From: Agrobacterium albertimagni AOL15 | Lineage (GTDB): Bacteria > Pseudomonadota > Alphaproteobacteria > Rhizobiales > Rhizobiaceae | Reading direction: 5' to 3' | DNA: 64,000 nucleotides | NCBI RefSeq assembly: GCF_000300855.1 | Contig: NZ_ALJF01000002.1 | Span: 1-64,000, forward strand | Part shown: one piece after another, positions 49,594 to 60,880 of the stretch | How positions within the stretch are numbered: position 1 is the first letter of the stretch | How the letters are laid out: each line of letters starts with the position of its first letter | Notes under the pieces: generated by a model | Seen by the model: the letters and a program-made list of their open reading frames with translations, nothing else | Told to the model about the DNA's origin: nothing | Database searches by the model: none | Position numbers and translations under genes: made by a program

Positions 49594-50184
49594 ATGACCA
49601 GCAGCAATCACCGCAAGTCCGAATACAATGTCGATCCGATCTTTCTCGATCGATGGTCGCCGCGTGCCTTTGACGGAAGCACGATGCCGAAGGAAGATCT
49701 CCTGACCATCCTCGATGCCGCACATTGGGCGCCCTCGGCGTTCAACTACCAGCCCTGGCGTTTCATCTACGCCCTGAGGGGAACGCCTGACTTCGACAAG
49801 TTCTTGAATATCCTGATCGAGTTCAATCAGGGCTGGGCCAAGAATGCAGCTGCGCTCGTCTTCATCTTTTCCGACACTTTAAGCCGTCCGGCTGACGGAT
49901 CGGAGCCGAAGTCCTATCGCAGCCATAGTTTCGACGCGGGTGCGGCCTGGGGTCTGCTCTCGCTTCAGGCGATGAAGTCCGGCTATTTCGCGCATGCGAT
50001 GACTGGTTTCGACTTCGATCGGGCCGTCTCGGAGCTTGGCGCGCCTGATGGTTTCCACATCAATGCAGCAGTGGCCATCGGCACGCTGGGTGACAAGGAA
50101 GCTCTGCCAGAAGGTCTGCGTTCGAAGGAAACGCCGAATGGGCGCAAGGCTCTGGCTGAGGTGGCATTCGAGGGGCGTTTCTGA
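49594..50184 (+). CDS. Nitroreductase family protein
   Basis: A 196-aa FMN-dependent nitroreductase-like protein. The FMN-binding pattern RWSPRAFDGSTM near residues 20-32 and AAHWAPSAFNYQPWRF near 45-60 are typical, as is the C-terminal GDKEALPEGL motif. It probably reduces quinones or nitro-compounds with NAD(P)H; the natural substrate is unknown. GAAGGAAC lies before the ATG. Monocistronic, ending at a terminator shared with gyrB; a parS-like site is in its 3' region. Confidence 0.9.
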   Translation: MTSSNHRKSEYNVDPIFLDRWSPRAFDGSTMPKEDLLTILDAAHWAPSAFNYQPWRFIYALRGTPDFDKFLNILIEFNQGWAKNAAALVFIFSDTLSRPADGSEPKSYRSHSFDAGAAWGLLSLQAMKSGYFAHAMTGFDFDRAVSELGAPDGFHINAAVAIGTLGDKEALPEGLRSKETPNGRKALAEVAFEGRF

Positions 50185-50198
50185 GCGCCCGTGTTTAT

Positions 50199-50214
50199 GG
50201 TTTCACGTGAATCA
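50199..50214. other. parS-like site 2
   Basis: GGTTTCACGTGAATCA matches 14 of 16 bases of the widely conserved ParB site TGTTTCACGTGAAACA, with the central TTTCACGTGAA intact. It is in the intergenic space after the nitroreductase gene. It shares a 17-base stretch (GTTTCACGTGAATCACG) with the site at 59010. Confidence 0.6.
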
Positions 50215-50251
50215 CGTTAACCATCCGATCAACTAAACCTGTTGATCACGA

Positions 50252-50282
50252 AAAAGGGCCGCTCCTCGGGAGCGGCCCTTTT
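50252..50282. terminator. Bidirectional terminator between nitroreductase gene and gyrB
   Basis: A 10-bp GC stem (GGGCCGCTCC and its complement, loop TCG) is flanked by AAAA and TTTT and separates two convergent genes. Confidence 0.92.
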
Positions 50283-50301
50283 GAATTGCGCTCTGAAGAC
50301 C

Positions 50302-52737
<2,436 letters not shown>

Positions 52738-52878
52738 TCAGCAATCTTTCCAGTCAATTCTCAAAGGCCCGGCTGATTCGAATCAGCAGCTTCAAGTGGC
52801 CCGACTATAGGGGTTTTGGCCTGAGTTCCAAAGGCGAGGGCGTCGTTTCTCGTGGATAGATTGGGCTTTTCAACCCCT

Positions 52879-53244
52879 TCAAGGCCGTTTTTTTGCGCTA
52901 TCCAGAATATCCTGCATTTCTCCTATCACATCGGGAGAGAGCTGGCGAATCAGCTTCGCCAGATCGTTGGCGAAGGCCGTATATTCCGGCTTCATTCCTG
53001 AGGTATCGACCACCACGCGGGGATCGGAACGGCCCGCCGTCGAGAAGAGCTCTTCGGCCTCGTCCCAGATGATGTTGAAGTAGCCAGCAACACGCTGGAG
53101 AAAGTCGAAATTGGGCAGGCCGCGCCTGCCGTGTTCAAGTGCCGAGAGATAGGCGGGCGAGACCCCGATCGCTGCGGCCATCTCCTTCTGAGAGACGCCC
53201 TTGCGTTCCCGCAATTGCCGCAACGCATCACCGAAGGGCGTCAT
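52879..53244 (-). CDS. Helix-turn-helix (XRE family) transcriptional regulator
   Basis: A 121-aa protein with an N-terminal Cro/XRE HTH (LRQLRERKGVSQKEMAAAIG, then SPAYLSALEHGRRG) and a conserved C-terminal helical extension. Members of this alphaproteobacterial family always sit next to smr/mltA-type genes and gyrB; targets unknown. Its ATG overlaps the smr stop (TGATG), so it is translated with smr. Confidence 0.88.
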   Translation of the reverse strand: MTPFGDALRQLRERKGVSQKEMAAAIGVSPAYLSALEHGRRGLPNFDFLQRVAGYFNIIWDEAEELFSTAGRSDPRVVVDTSGMKPEYTAFANDLAKLIRQLSPDVIGEMQDILDSAKKRP

Positions 53245-53813
53245 CAGCGCTCCTGTCCGCGGTGGGAGAGCCGCACATAAAGTGCCCCCTCCCCGCCATG
53301 CTGACGTGCCGCAGGCTCATAGGAGGAGATCAGGAAACGGAATTCCGGCAGGGAAAACCAGAGCGGCACCGCGCGCTTCAAGGCGCCTTCACTCCCAAGC
53401 GAGCTTCCCTTGCCGGTGATGACGAGGACGTGGCGCAGACCCCGATCATGGGCCCGGATGAGGAAATCGAGCAGCATTCCATGCGCTTCACTCTGGATCA
53501 GCCCGTGCAGATCGATCCGCGCTTCAAGCGCCAGATGACCGCGAGAGAGCTTGCGCTTGACCGGCTTTTCCAGGGGATGGTGGATTCGGGGTGCTGGCTT
53601 ACGCTCAGGATCAGTAGCTGAGGTCGAGGTCGAGGTCGACGATGAGATGGCGGCACGATTGAGCGCGGGCACGACCTTCTCTTCGACTGGCGCCTCGAAC
53701 TGCTCCTCGAAACTCAGCAGGTCTTCCATACGCCCGGGCATCGGGCGGGTCGAACGCGCAACCTTGCCCCAGAGGATGCGATCTTCCGGATTGAGCTTTG
53801 GTCCACCCGACAC
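53244..53813 (-). CDS. Smr domain protein (MutS2 C-terminal-like)
   Basis: A 189-aa protein. The C-terminal Smr domain (IDLHGLIQSEAH near residue 105, then ITGKG) is a nuclease-type fold that in other proteins nicks DNA or cleaves mRNA at collided ribosomes. The N-terminal 90 residues contain a low-complexity SSSTSTSTSAT stretch coded by a short GAGGTC repeat. Starts directly after mltA; the xre gene overlaps its end. Substrate unknown. Confidence 0.87.
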   Translation of the reverse strand: MSGGPKLNPEDRILWGKVARSTRPMPGRMEDLLSFEEQFEAPVEEKVVPALNRAAISSSTSTSTSATDPERKPAPRIHHPLEKPVKRKLSRGHLALEARIDLHGLIQSEAHGMLLDFLIRAHDRGLRHVLVITGKGSSLGSEGALKRAVPLWFSLPEFRFLISSYEPAARQHGGEGALYVRLSHRGQER

Positions 53814-54929
53814 TCAGACAAACCTCTCTGCCGCCTGCTTCGGGATGAGTATATAGAAGTCGGCCGCGTTGCGCACGGCCCCCGCCAACTCGCCTGCCTC
53901 ATCTCCGGAGCCCGTGAAGATATCTCCACGCGCGGGTCCGACGATCGCTGACCCGGTATCGAGCGCCAGCATGGTCCGGGCGAAATCGCGTCCGCCATCC
54001 ATATGCGTCAGCCCCTTGGCGTGGATGAAAAATGGAAAGCCGAAGGTGTGGATCTGGCGATCGACCGCAAGTGATCGGCCCGCGATCAGCGGCACCTTTG
54101 CGGCGGCAATCGGTCCTCGGGTGAGGTCGTTGACCTCCGCTTCCCGGAAGAAGATGTAGGATCGATTGTGCCAAAGGATCTCGTCCACTCGGTCCGGATG
54201 AGCAGCGAGCCAGGCCCTAATCGACTGCATGGAGATATCCGCCTCCGGGATCTCGCCCTGGTCAATCAGAAGGCGCCCGATGCCGGAAAAGGGGTGCCCG
54301 GCCTTTGCCGCATAGGTTATCCGTCGGACGCGTCCATCGGGATATCGTAGTCGTGCAGCACCCTGGACATGGGCAAAGAACACATCGACCCTCGAGCGGG
54401 CCCAGGCAATTTCAAGCCCCCTGCCCTCAAGCCAGCCGTGATCGATGTCCCGACGATCCGGATAGGGCTTCAGGCCATTGTCGGTTCGAAGGGCAAAGGC
54501 GTAACCGGCCTCAAGGTCGGCTGGCCGATTGCCATCATCCACGTCCACAAGATCCAGAGGACGGCGATAGAAGGGGTGGCGGTATTCGTCGTCAGGCCGA
54601 TCGCTGACGGCGACCTCCGGCTCGTAAAAGGCCGTAAGTAGGCCTGCGTTTTGGCCGCTGGGCTCGACCAGAAAGGGTCGCGTGTGCTGTTCGAAGAAAA
54701 GCCGCGCCTGAGCTGCGTTGTCCGGACTGTGCGTCGATGCAGCGTCCAGCAGAGGCATCAGATCTTCGGCGGTCAGTCCGAAAGCACCTGGCTTATATGG
54801 TTTGACCGACTGCAGGTATCTCCTACAGTCGGTCAAGGCAGGCCAGAGTGATGAAGTATCGTCAGATGACCAGCCGGGCAGATCATCGAAGGAAACCGGC
54901 CTCAGGCGACAGGCGCTGAGATCGTTCAT
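53814..54929 (-). CDS. mltA: Membrane-bound lytic murein transglycosylase A
   Basis: A 371-aa MltA. The MltA domain (TAFYEPEVAVS, YPDGRVRRITYA) is followed by the 3D domain containing the catalytic Asp (ALDTGSAIVGPARGDIFTGSG). It cleaves peptidoglycan glycan strands with formation of anhydro-MurNAc. I see no signal peptide or lipobox after the ATG at 54929, so export is unclear. ATG overlaps the timA stop (ATGA). The open frame runs to 54998 but overlaps timA. Confidence 0.92.
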   Translation of the reverse strand: MNDLSACRLRPVSFDDLPGWSSDDTSSLWPALTDCRRYLQSVKPYKPGAFGLTAEDLMPLLDAASTHSPDNAAQARLFFEQHTRPFLVEPSGQNAGLLTAFYEPEVAVSDRPDDEYRHPFYRRPLDLVDVDDGNRPADLEAGYAFALRTDNGLKPYPDRRDIDHGWLEGRGLEIAWARSRVDVFFAHVQGAARLRYPDGRVRRITYAAKAGHPFSGIGRLLIDQGEIPEADISMQSIRAWLAAHPDRVDEILWHNRSYIFFREAEVNDLTRGPIAAAKVPLIAGRSLAVDRQIHTFGFPFFIHAKGLTHMDGGRDFARTMLALDTGSAIVGPARGDIFTGSGDEAGELAGAVRNAADFYILIPKQAAERFV

Positions 54930-55624
54930 TGTTCTGCTTCGGTCGCGATCAGCTTCCAGTTCGGATCGCGCGAGCGCACATCGCGGGCGAAGGTCCACAC
55001 GTCGTTCACCTCGGATACCGCCTCGGCATCGCCGTCGATCATGGCACCTGCATTGTCGTATGTTGCCGTGATCAGCTGGCTGACGATGCGAACGGTCACC
55101 TGCTCCTCGTTTTCACGAGCGGATGCCTGGATGATGTCCGCCTTCTCGATGCCGACAAATGTCGACTTCACGACCTCGCCGCGGCTCTCGCGATCGGCGA
55201 TTGCGCTTTCGAAACCGTCAAAGACTTCGCGGGACAGAAGGCCTTTCAAGGTCTTCCTGTCGCCATCGGCATAAGCCATGACGATCATCTCGTAGGCAAT
55301 CTTCGCACCGTTAAGGAACTCTTTCGGGCTGAAGCTCGGATCGTGGTGTAGAAGCTCGCGCAACTGATCGTTCAGGGGCGTGCCGGCAGGTGCATAAGCA
55401 TCTACAGCGACAAACCGATCTTCAGCGTTACCGTCCTCGCGGCGCGGAAGGGTGACAACCTTGCCATCGTCGCGCGCTGCTCCCTTGGCCAGATCACGCT
55501 GTGCGAACGGATCGAACGGCGGCTTTTCGTGGCCCGTGCGTCGTCCAAGAACGCTGCGGAGCTGAAAGAAGATCAGAACCGCTGCGACCAGGAAGAACAA
55601 TGTAACGAAATCACTAGACCCCAT
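54926..55624 (-). CDS. Tim44/TimA family inner-membrane protein
   Basis: A 232-aa protein. An N-terminal membrane segment (FVTLFFLVAAVLIFFQLRSVLG, first 16 residues quoted as FVTLFFLVAAVLIFFQ) is followed by a linker and the Tim44-like domain with NTF2-type fold (from about residue 90). The homologue of mitochondrial Tim44 in Caulobacter is TimA. Its bacterial role is undefined, although transport or membrane-protein assembly has been proposed. It is coupled to mltA and divergent from fxsA-secB, both of them envelope or export genes. Confidence 0.87.
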   Translation of the reverse strand: MGSSDFVTLFFLVAAVLIFFQLRSVLGRRTGHEKPPFDPFAQRDLAKGAARDDGKVVTLPRREDGNAEDRFVAVDAYAPAGTPLNDQLRELLHHDPSFSPKEFLNGAKIAYEMIVMAYADGDRKTLKGLLSREVFDGFESAIADRESRGEVVKSTFVGIEKADIIQASARENEEQVTVRIVSQLITATYDNAGAMIDGDAEAVSEVNDVWTFARDVRSRDPNWKLIATEAEQ

Positions 55625-55772
55625 GAATACCGCCAGGCTTGATTGAATTTGATTTTTCCTTCTCCCATATAGTCCGGAGCGCTGCATCATTCAAATGGCG
55701 CAATGCATTCTTTGCATCGAGTAAGCGCCGACTCTTGCGATATCCGGATCACAAAGGCGTTTGGAGCAGCCC

Positions 55773-56261
55773 ATGCGCCTTCCCCTGGTGCTTTTTCTCA
55801 TCGCACCCCTCGTTGAAATCGCCAGCTTTATCCTAGTTGGGCAAGCCATCGGTGTCTTGCCGACCCTCGGGTTGATCATTCTTGCGGCTTTCGCAGGTGT
55901 CATACTGCTCCGCTATCAAGGGGCGGGTATCCTGCGCCGATTGCGGAGCGAGGCGCAGCGCGGCCTCGATCCGGGACGGGAACTGGTTCACGGCGCCCTT
56001 CTGGTGGTGGCTGCCTTCCTTCTGATCGTGCCGGGCTTCTTCGGCGATGTCATCGGAATTCTGCTCTTCGTGCCCTTCGTTCGCGATCTCGCCTGGCGTC
56101 TGATCAAGCCGCGGGTCGTTGTCCGAAGCACGTATTCTGAGGCCGGTTTCAGGACGAGCCGCCCTAAGGACGAAAATGTGGTCGACCTCGGCGACGACGA
56201 ATATCAGCGCGAACCCGACCAGAACTCGCCCTGGCGCGATCCACGGATCGGCCGCGAGTGA
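55773..56261 (+). CDS. fxsA: FxsA family membrane protein
   Basis: A 162-aa protein with three to four hydrophobic segments in the first 110 residues (LPLVLFLIAPLVEIASFILV, then LGLIILAAFAGVILL) and a polar tail. FxsA of E. coli counters F-plasmid exclusion of phage T7; its own cell function is unclear. GGAG lies six bases before the ATG at 55773. secB follows after 86 bp. Confidence 0.92.
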   Translation: MRLPLVLFLIAPLVEIASFILVGQAIGVLPTLGLIILAAFAGVILLRYQGAGILRRLRSEAQRGLDPGRELVHGALLVVAAFLLIVPGFFGDVIGILLFVPFVRDLAWRLIKPRVVVRSTYSEAGFRTSRPKDENVVDLGDDEYQREPDQNSPWRDPRIGRE

Positions 56262-56347
56262 CCCCCTGACGCACCGGCGCGCAGGGTTGTAAGCGCAAGT
56301 TTCAAATGTTAGATGGCCTTAGCAATTCATCTTCAAGGACACGCCCT

Positions 56348-56824
56348 ATGGCCGACAACAATCAGGGAACGGCTTCTCCGTCCCTCAACATTCTCGCCCA
56401 GTACATCAAGGATTTCTCGTTTGAAAATCCAGGTGCACCCCGCTCGCTTCAGGCGCGCGACAAGGCGCCGGCCATCAACATCAATGTCAATGTCAATGCA
56501 AACCCGCTTTCGGACACCGACTTCGACGTCGTCCTGGCGTTGAATGCAGAAGCCAAGGATGGCGACAAGGTCGTGTTCGTCACCGAACTCATCTATGGCG
56601 GCGTCTTCCGGATTACCGGCTTTCCGCAGGAACACATGCTGCCAGTTCTCTTCATCGAGTGCCCGCGGCTGCTCTTCCCGTTCGCTCGTCAGATCATCGC
56701 CGACGCGACCCGCAACGGTGGCTTCCCACCGCTGATGATCGATCCGATCGACTTTGCCCAGATGTTTGCTCAGCGTGTTTCCGAGGAACAGTCTCGCGCA
56801 AAGACGCAGGCTGCACCGAACTGA
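56348..56824 (+). CDS. secB: Protein-export chaperone SecB
   Basis: A 158-aa SecB. The conserved strands ([59 protein letters not shown], read in parts) are complete. It keeps preproteins unfolded for SecA. The ATG at 56348 is chosen within a slightly longer frame. Followed by a clear terminator. Confidence 0.97.
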   Translation: MADNNQGTASPSLNILAQYIKDFSFENPGAPRSLQARDKAPAININVNVNANPLSDTDFDVVLALNAEAKDGDKVVFVTELIYGGVFRITGFPQEHMLPVLFIECPRLLFPFARQIIADATRNGGFPPLMIDPIDFAQMFAQRVSEEQSRAKTQAAPN

Positions 56825-56849
56825 GTGAGCGTTCCGTATTTGCCAGAGC

Positions 56850-56874
56850 AAAGGGCCCTCGCGGGCCCTTTTTT
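56850..56874. terminator. Terminator between secB and dnaQ
   Basis: A 9-bp stem (AAAGGGCCC / GGGCCCTTT, loop TCGC) with six T after it ends secB transcription; the A-run on the other side makes it suitable for dnaQ as well. Confidence 0.92.
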
Positions 56875-57575
56875 CATGCGTCGTATTTCGACCAGATAGC
56901 CTTGCCGCCAAGGCGGCCGACGAGTTTCGCGTGACCTTCCACTTCCGCTGCGGACAGGCGGGGCGCAAGAGCACGCGGACGATCATAGCTGATCTCGATC
57001 ACATCATCGATTTCGTTCGACTGGTTCCGCCGCGTCTCGATGGTCGTCAGACCCAGTGCGGCCTGCCGACCACCCAGCATCTCGATATAGACTTCGGCGA
57101 GCAGTTCGGAGTCGAGCAGAGCGCCGTGCTTCGTACGATGCGAGTTGTCGATACCGTATCGACGGCAAAGAGCGTCCAGCGAGTTCGGCCCCATCGGATG
57201 TTTGCGACGTGCGAGCGCCAGAGTGTCTATCACCATGTCGGAGGGGACCGGCGCGAGGCTCAGACGCTCGAACTCGGCGTTGATGAAACCCATGTCGAAT
57301 GAGGCGTTGTGAGCGATCCACTTGGCCCCATCAAAGAATTCCTGGAGGTCGGAGACGATCTCGGCGAACACCGGCTTGTCTTTCAGAAATTCGTCAGTGA
57401 TGCCGTGCACCGCCAATGCATCGGGATGGACCTTGCGGTCGCCGGGATTGATATAGACATGAAATGTGCGACCGGTGGGAAAGTGGTTGAGCAATTCGAT
57501 GCCACCGATTTCGATGACCCGATCAGCCTTGTTGTCGAGCCCGGTCGTTTCCGTGTCGAAGATGATCTCACGCAT
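56874..57575 (-). CDS. dnaQ: DNA polymerase III epsilon subunit (proofreading exonuclease)
   Basis: A 233-aa DEDDh exonuclease. Exo I is FDTETTGLD (residues 6-14), Exo II is [11 protein letters not shown] and Exo III is [14 protein letters not shown]. It removes misinserted bases within the replicative core. The ATG at 57575 overlaps the coaE stop by 8 bp. Fifth and last gene of a run leading away from the predicted origin. Confidence 0.97.
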   Translation of the reverse strand: MREIIFDTETTGLDNKADRVIEIGGIELLNHFPTGRTFHVYINPGDRKVHPDALAVHGITDEFLKDKPVFAEIVSDLQEFFDGAKWIAHNASFDMGFINAEFERLSLAPVPSDMVIDTLALARRKHPMGPNSLDALCRRYGIDNSHRTKHGALLDSELLAEVYIEMLGGRQAALGLTTIETRRNQSNEIDDVIEISYDRPRALAPRLSAAEVEGHAKLVGRLGGKAIWSKYDA

Positions 57576-58173
57576 TGTCCGTCCGTTCCGCCTGTTCGCG
57601 TAGTTCTCTGACGATCGTTTTGACCTGCGCGCGCGCGCTGTCAATCCCGTGACCTGTGTCGATGACGTAATCGGCCCGGACACGCTTTTCTGCATCCGGA
57701 ACCTGCCTCGATAGGATCAGCTGAAATTTCTCTTCCGTCATTCCCGGCCGTACCAGCACTCTTTCTCTCTGCAGCTCAGGTTCGCAACTGACGACAACGA
57801 TCCGGTCCACACGCTTTTGGCCACCGGTCTCGAATAAGAGGGGGATGTCGAGAAGGACTAGGGCATGGCCGAGTGCGCTTTGCCGATCAAGGAAAGCGCG
57901 TTCCTTGTCGCGCACGAGGGGATGAACGATGGCCTCGAGCTCCTTAAACTTAGCCGGATTCTTTGCCAGATTCGCCGACAGCTTCGCACGATCGACAATG
58001 CCGTTGACGATGGCATCGGGAAAGAGGCCCGCAATGGGTGCCACGGCTTCCGACCGATACAGTTCGTGAACCACGCGATCAGCGTCATTGACGGGCACAC
58101 CCTCGTCGGCAAAGAGCGCGGCAGTCGTGGACTTGCCCATGCCGATCGAGCCTGTGAGCCCCACGATAATCAT
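57568..58173 (-). CDS. coaE: Dephospho-CoA kinase
   Basis: A 201-aa P-loop kinase (GSIGMGKST at residues 8-16) which adds the 3' phosphate to dephospho-CoA, the last CoA step. The LLFETGG motif lies near residue 110. Its ATG overlaps the aroE stop by 4 bp. Confidence 0.97.
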   Translation of the reverse strand: MIIVGLTGSIGMGKSTTAALFADEGVPVNDADRVVHELYRSEAVAPIAGLFPDAIVNGIVDRAKLSANLAKNPAKFKELEAIVHPLVRDKERAFLDRQSALGHALVLLDIPLLFETGGQKRVDRIVVVSCEPELQRERVLVRPGMTEEKFQLILSRQVPDAEKRVRADYVIDTGHGIDSARAQVKTIVRELREQAERTDNA

Positions 58174-59030
58174 GCATGCGCCTTGATGTCATCGAGCACG
58201 AGCTGGCGCAAGGCGGCGGTAACTTCGGGCTTTTGTCCGAACCATCGTTCAAACCCCGGCACAGCCTGATGCAAAAGCATGCCCAGACCATCGACCGTCG
58301 GCAGACCAATCTGCTCTGCCTGTTGAATGAACGGCGTCTTCAGCGGCACGTAGACGATATCGGTGACAACGGCATCTTCCCTCATCCTGTCGAAGGGAAG
58401 AACGGGCGCTGCCGTTCCATCCATCCCGAGGGATGACGTGTTCACGAAGAGCCCGGCGCCCTCCAGGAGGGAGTTAAGGGCGTCCATCCCGTGAGCTTGG
58501 AGCGGTGCCCCGAAGCGGTCTACGAGTTCCTGCGCGCGCTCGACGGTTCGGTTGACCACGTGAACTTCGGGTATGCCACGATCACGAAGAGCCTGCAGAA
58601 TGGCGCGGCTGGCGCCCCCTGCTCCCAAGACCACAGCGCGTTCGACCTTGTCCCATCCCGGGTGCTGCGAATTCAGATTGGCAACAAAGCCGATGCCGTC
58701 GGTGTTTGTCGCATGCAGAAGCCCGTCTTCCCGCCAGAGCGTATTGGCCGCTCCGAGCTCTTCGGCGACCGGGTCTATCCGATCGGCAAGCTTGCTCGCG
58801 GCCTCCTTGTGCGGGATCGTGATATTGCCACCACGATAGGGACTGTCCGCGTCTTTTAAACGAAGCATGAAGTCTGCAAAGTCCTCCGGCGCAACCGCGA
58901 TCTTGTCGTAGGAACCGGGCAGACCATAGGTTTCGAGCCAGTGCCCATGGATCATTGGTGAGCGAGAATGCTTGATTGGATAGCCGGCGACAAAAGCACG
59001 GGGCAAAAATGTTTCACGTGAATCACGCAT
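58170..59030 (-). CDS. aroE: Shikimate dehydrogenase
   Basis: A 286-aa AroE. The shikimate-binding serines are in [13 protein letters not shown], the catalytic Lys is in NITIPHKE, and the NADP motif is [12 protein letters not shown] with NRT. It reduces 3-dehydroshikimate. The ATG at 59030 overlaps the maf stop by 8 bp; the longer frame upstream lies inside maf. A parS-like sequence covers its codons 2-7. Confidence 0.97.
   Translation of the reverse strand: MRDSRETFLPRAFVAGYPIKHSRSPMIHGHWLETYGLPGSYDKIAVAPEDFADFMLRLKDADSPYRGGNITIPHKEAASKLADRIDPVAEELGAANTLWREDGLLHATNTDGIGFVANLNSQHPGWDKVERAVVLGAGGASRAILQALRDRGIPEVHVVNRTVERAQELVDRFGAPLQAHGMDALNSLLEGAGLFVNTSSLGMDGTAAPVLPFDRMREDAVVTDIVYVPLKTPFIQQAEQIGLPTVDGLGMLLHQAVPGFERWFGQKPEVTAALRQLVLDDIKAHA
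59010..59025. other. parS-like site 1
   Basis: On the minus strand TGATTCACGTGAAACA agrees with the conserved ParB site TGTTTCACGTGAAACA at 15 of 16 bases. It is embedded in the 5' end of aroE, about 1.5 kb from the predicted oriC. ParB would nucleate here; parAB itself should be a few kilobases to the right of the window in the mnmE-gidAB-parAB arrangement. Confidence 0.75.
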
Positions 59031-59622
59031 GGTTAATCTCATGCTCACGAAGAGCCGCGAGGAGCGGCAGAAGGGGTAGACCAAGGATGGTGAAATAGTC
59101 ACCGGCAATCGCATCGAAGAGCTGAACGCCCTCCCCTTCGAGCTGATAGCAGCCGACGCTAGACAAGATCGAATTGCAATTCCGCTCGACATAGCCGTCC
59201 AGGAACTCATCCGAGAAATCGCGAACCTGCATGCAGGCCTTCGTTATATCGCTCCAGAGCAGTTCGCCATCCCGAACCAGACAGACTGCGCTGTTCAGGA
59301 AGTGCGCCTTCCCCCGCAGGCTGATCAGGGTCTGCCGGGCTTGCTCAAGAGAAGCCGCCTTGTGAAAGATCCGGTTGCCGAGAGACATGGTCTGGTCGCA
59401 GCCAATGACGAAGGCGCCTGGAGAGCGCTTCGACACATTCATAGCCTTGGCCAATGCCAGATGCCGGGCAACCGATACGGGGTCTCGTCCTGCGAGCGGC
59501 AGGTTTTCCTCGATCGCTCTTTCATCCACCGTTGCAGGCATCGCGACAAAGTCGAGGCCGGCATTTTTGAGGAGCATCTGGCGCGCCGTGCTGCCCGACG
59601 CGAGAATCAAGGGTGAGCCCAT
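59023..59622 (-). CDS. maf: Maf family nucleotide pyrophosphatase
   Basis: A 199-aa Maf/Ham1-like protein. The substrate motif [14 protein letters not shown] is at the N terminus, and DERAIEE and GCDQTMS are catalytic region motifs. Maf proteins hydrolyse non-canonical or pyrimidine nucleoside triphosphates and were named for septum effects. The ATG at 59622 has AAGGT seven bases upstream. Confidence 0.93.
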   Translation of the reverse strand: MGSPLILASGSTARQMLLKNAGLDFVAMPATVDERAIEENLPLAGRDPVSVARHLALAKAMNVSKRSPGAFVIGCDQTMSLGNRIFHKAASLEQARQTLISLRGKAHFLNSAVCLVRDGELLWSDITKACMQVRDFSDEFLDGYVERNCNSILSSVGCYQLEGEGVQLFDAIAGDYFTILGLPLLPLLAALREHEINHA

Positions 59623-59653
59623 GCTGAGACCTTCGTGATGGCAATGTCCTGAA

Positions 59654-60475
59654 TTAGCGCGGCTTGGGACGCAGAGCAACAATGGCCGCTGCCGTCTCTT
59701 CGATCGATCGACGCGTCACGTCGATCAAAGGCCAGTTGTTGCGGGCGCACAGCGAGCGAGCATATTTCAGCTCTTCCGTGATCGAGGCGCGGTCAACATA
59801 TTCGCTACGGTCATAGCCCGTCGTCGCGCCAAGAACCCGGTTCTCGCGAACCTGGGAAATCCGGTCCGACGTGGCGATCAGCCCAACGATCAGCGGCCGC
59901 GTTGCTTTCAGCAATCCTTCAGGTAGTGGAACGCCCGGGACGATCGGCAGGTTCGCAGTCTTGATGCCCCGGTTGGCGAGATAGATGCTCGTTGGGGTCT
60001 TGGAGGTGCGGCTGATGCCGATGATCACGACATCGGCCTGATCATAATCTTCCGGCGCCTGGCCATCGTCATGATCCATGGTGAAATTCAACGCTTCGAT
60101 GCGCGCGAAATATTCGGCGTTCAGAACGTGTTGGGCACCGACGCGACCGCGGGACGGCGCACCCAGATAATCCTGAAACTTCTCGATGATCGGGGCTAGC
60201 ACGTTGACGCAGGGCAAGCCGAGTTCATGACATCCTGTTTCGACAAGTGCTGCGAGATCCTGGTCGACGATCGTATAGAGAACGATGCCCGGTTCGCGGT
60301 CGAGCGCATCGATCAGCGCCTTGATCTGCTTTTTGCTGCGGATCAGGGGATAGACATGTTCGATGGCATTGGAACCACGAAATTGCGCCGCTGCTGCTCG
60401 CCCCGCCGAGATCAAGGTCTCCCCGGTTGAGTCAGAAATCAGATGGAGATGAAAGAAGTTTTTGCGGTTCTCCAC
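59654..60475 (-). CDS. PEP synthase / PPDK regulatory protein (kinase-phosphorylase, DUF299)
   Basis: A 273-aa bifunctional ADP-dependent kinase and Pi-dependent phosphorylase of the PpsR/RP1 family. The N-terminal [11 protein letters not shown], the P-loop-like [15 protein letters not shown] and RISQVRENR are typical. It modifies pyruvate phosphate dikinase or PEP synthase. I take the GTG at 60475 ([12 protein letters not shown]) as start; a GTG three codons earlier is possible. In alphaproteobacteria this gene flanks oriC opposite hemE, as seen here. Confidence 0.93.
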   Translation of the reverse strand: MENRKNFFHLHLISDSTGETLISAGRAAAAQFRGSNAIEHVYPLIRSKKQIKALIDALDREPGIVLYTIVDQDLAALVETGCHELGLPCVNVLAPIIEKFQDYLGAPSRGRVGAQHVLNAEYFARIEALNFTMDHDDGQAPEDYDQADVVIIGISRTSKTPTSIYLANRGIKTANLPIVPGVPLPEGLLKATRPLIVGLIATSDRISQVRENRVLGATTGYDRSEYVDRASITEELKYARSLCARNNWPLIDVTRRSIEETAAAIVALRPKPR

Positions 60476-60484
60476 GTTCTTCAC

Positions 60485-60880
60485 CGCACCCTGTTGATAG
60501 CCTGGGATAAACAGAGGCCGCGGCGAGCGGGACGGACGAGAGGCGGGAAAAGTGCCGTTTTATCCACAGTTGGTCACCGTGAGGCTTCGGATTCCGGGGG
60601 GCTGTGAATTGCGGTGATGACAGAAGATCGTTCCTCGCATTCCGACTCTTCCTCCCTCGTTAACGCGGATTTTGCCCGGATCGCAAATCCATGGAATCGC
60701 GGGTTAATTTGCAGTTATCCCCACTATCCCAAAGACTGGATGTCAGGGGCGACCTCGCCACTCGACTGATATCACGGATCGGGAACGAGCTGTGATCCTA
60801 GATTAATCCTTGATAGTCAGAGACTCTTAGAAATAGAAGAAGATTCAATATCTCTTTTCTTTTTTGAAAGGGCTTGAGCC
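60485..60880. other. oriC: Predicted chromosomal replication origin (oriC)
   Basis: A 396-bp gene-free stretch between the divergent DUF299 gene and hemE, the location of oriC in Caulobacter and relatives. It contains a perfect DnaA box TTATCCACA (60560-60568), TTATCCCCA (60715-60723, one mismatch) and weaker copies (e.g. 60492-60500). A CtrA-like TTAA-N7-TTAT (60704-60718) overlaps the second box; further TTAA half-sites are at 60660 and 60803. GANTC sites lie at 60590, 60644, 60822 and 60842. The right end (60800-60870) is A/T-rich and could unwind. Genes on both sides point away. Confidence 0.82.

Noticed and set aside
53612-53642. Short tandem GAGGTC repeats as a phase-variable tract
   Set aside because: Only three units in frame, coding for a Ser/Thr linker in the Smr protein; too short to suggest slippage control.
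60502-60510. TTATCCCAG on the minus strand as a third strong DnaA box
   Set aside because: Three mismatches to TTATCCACA; kept only as a possible weak site in oriC.
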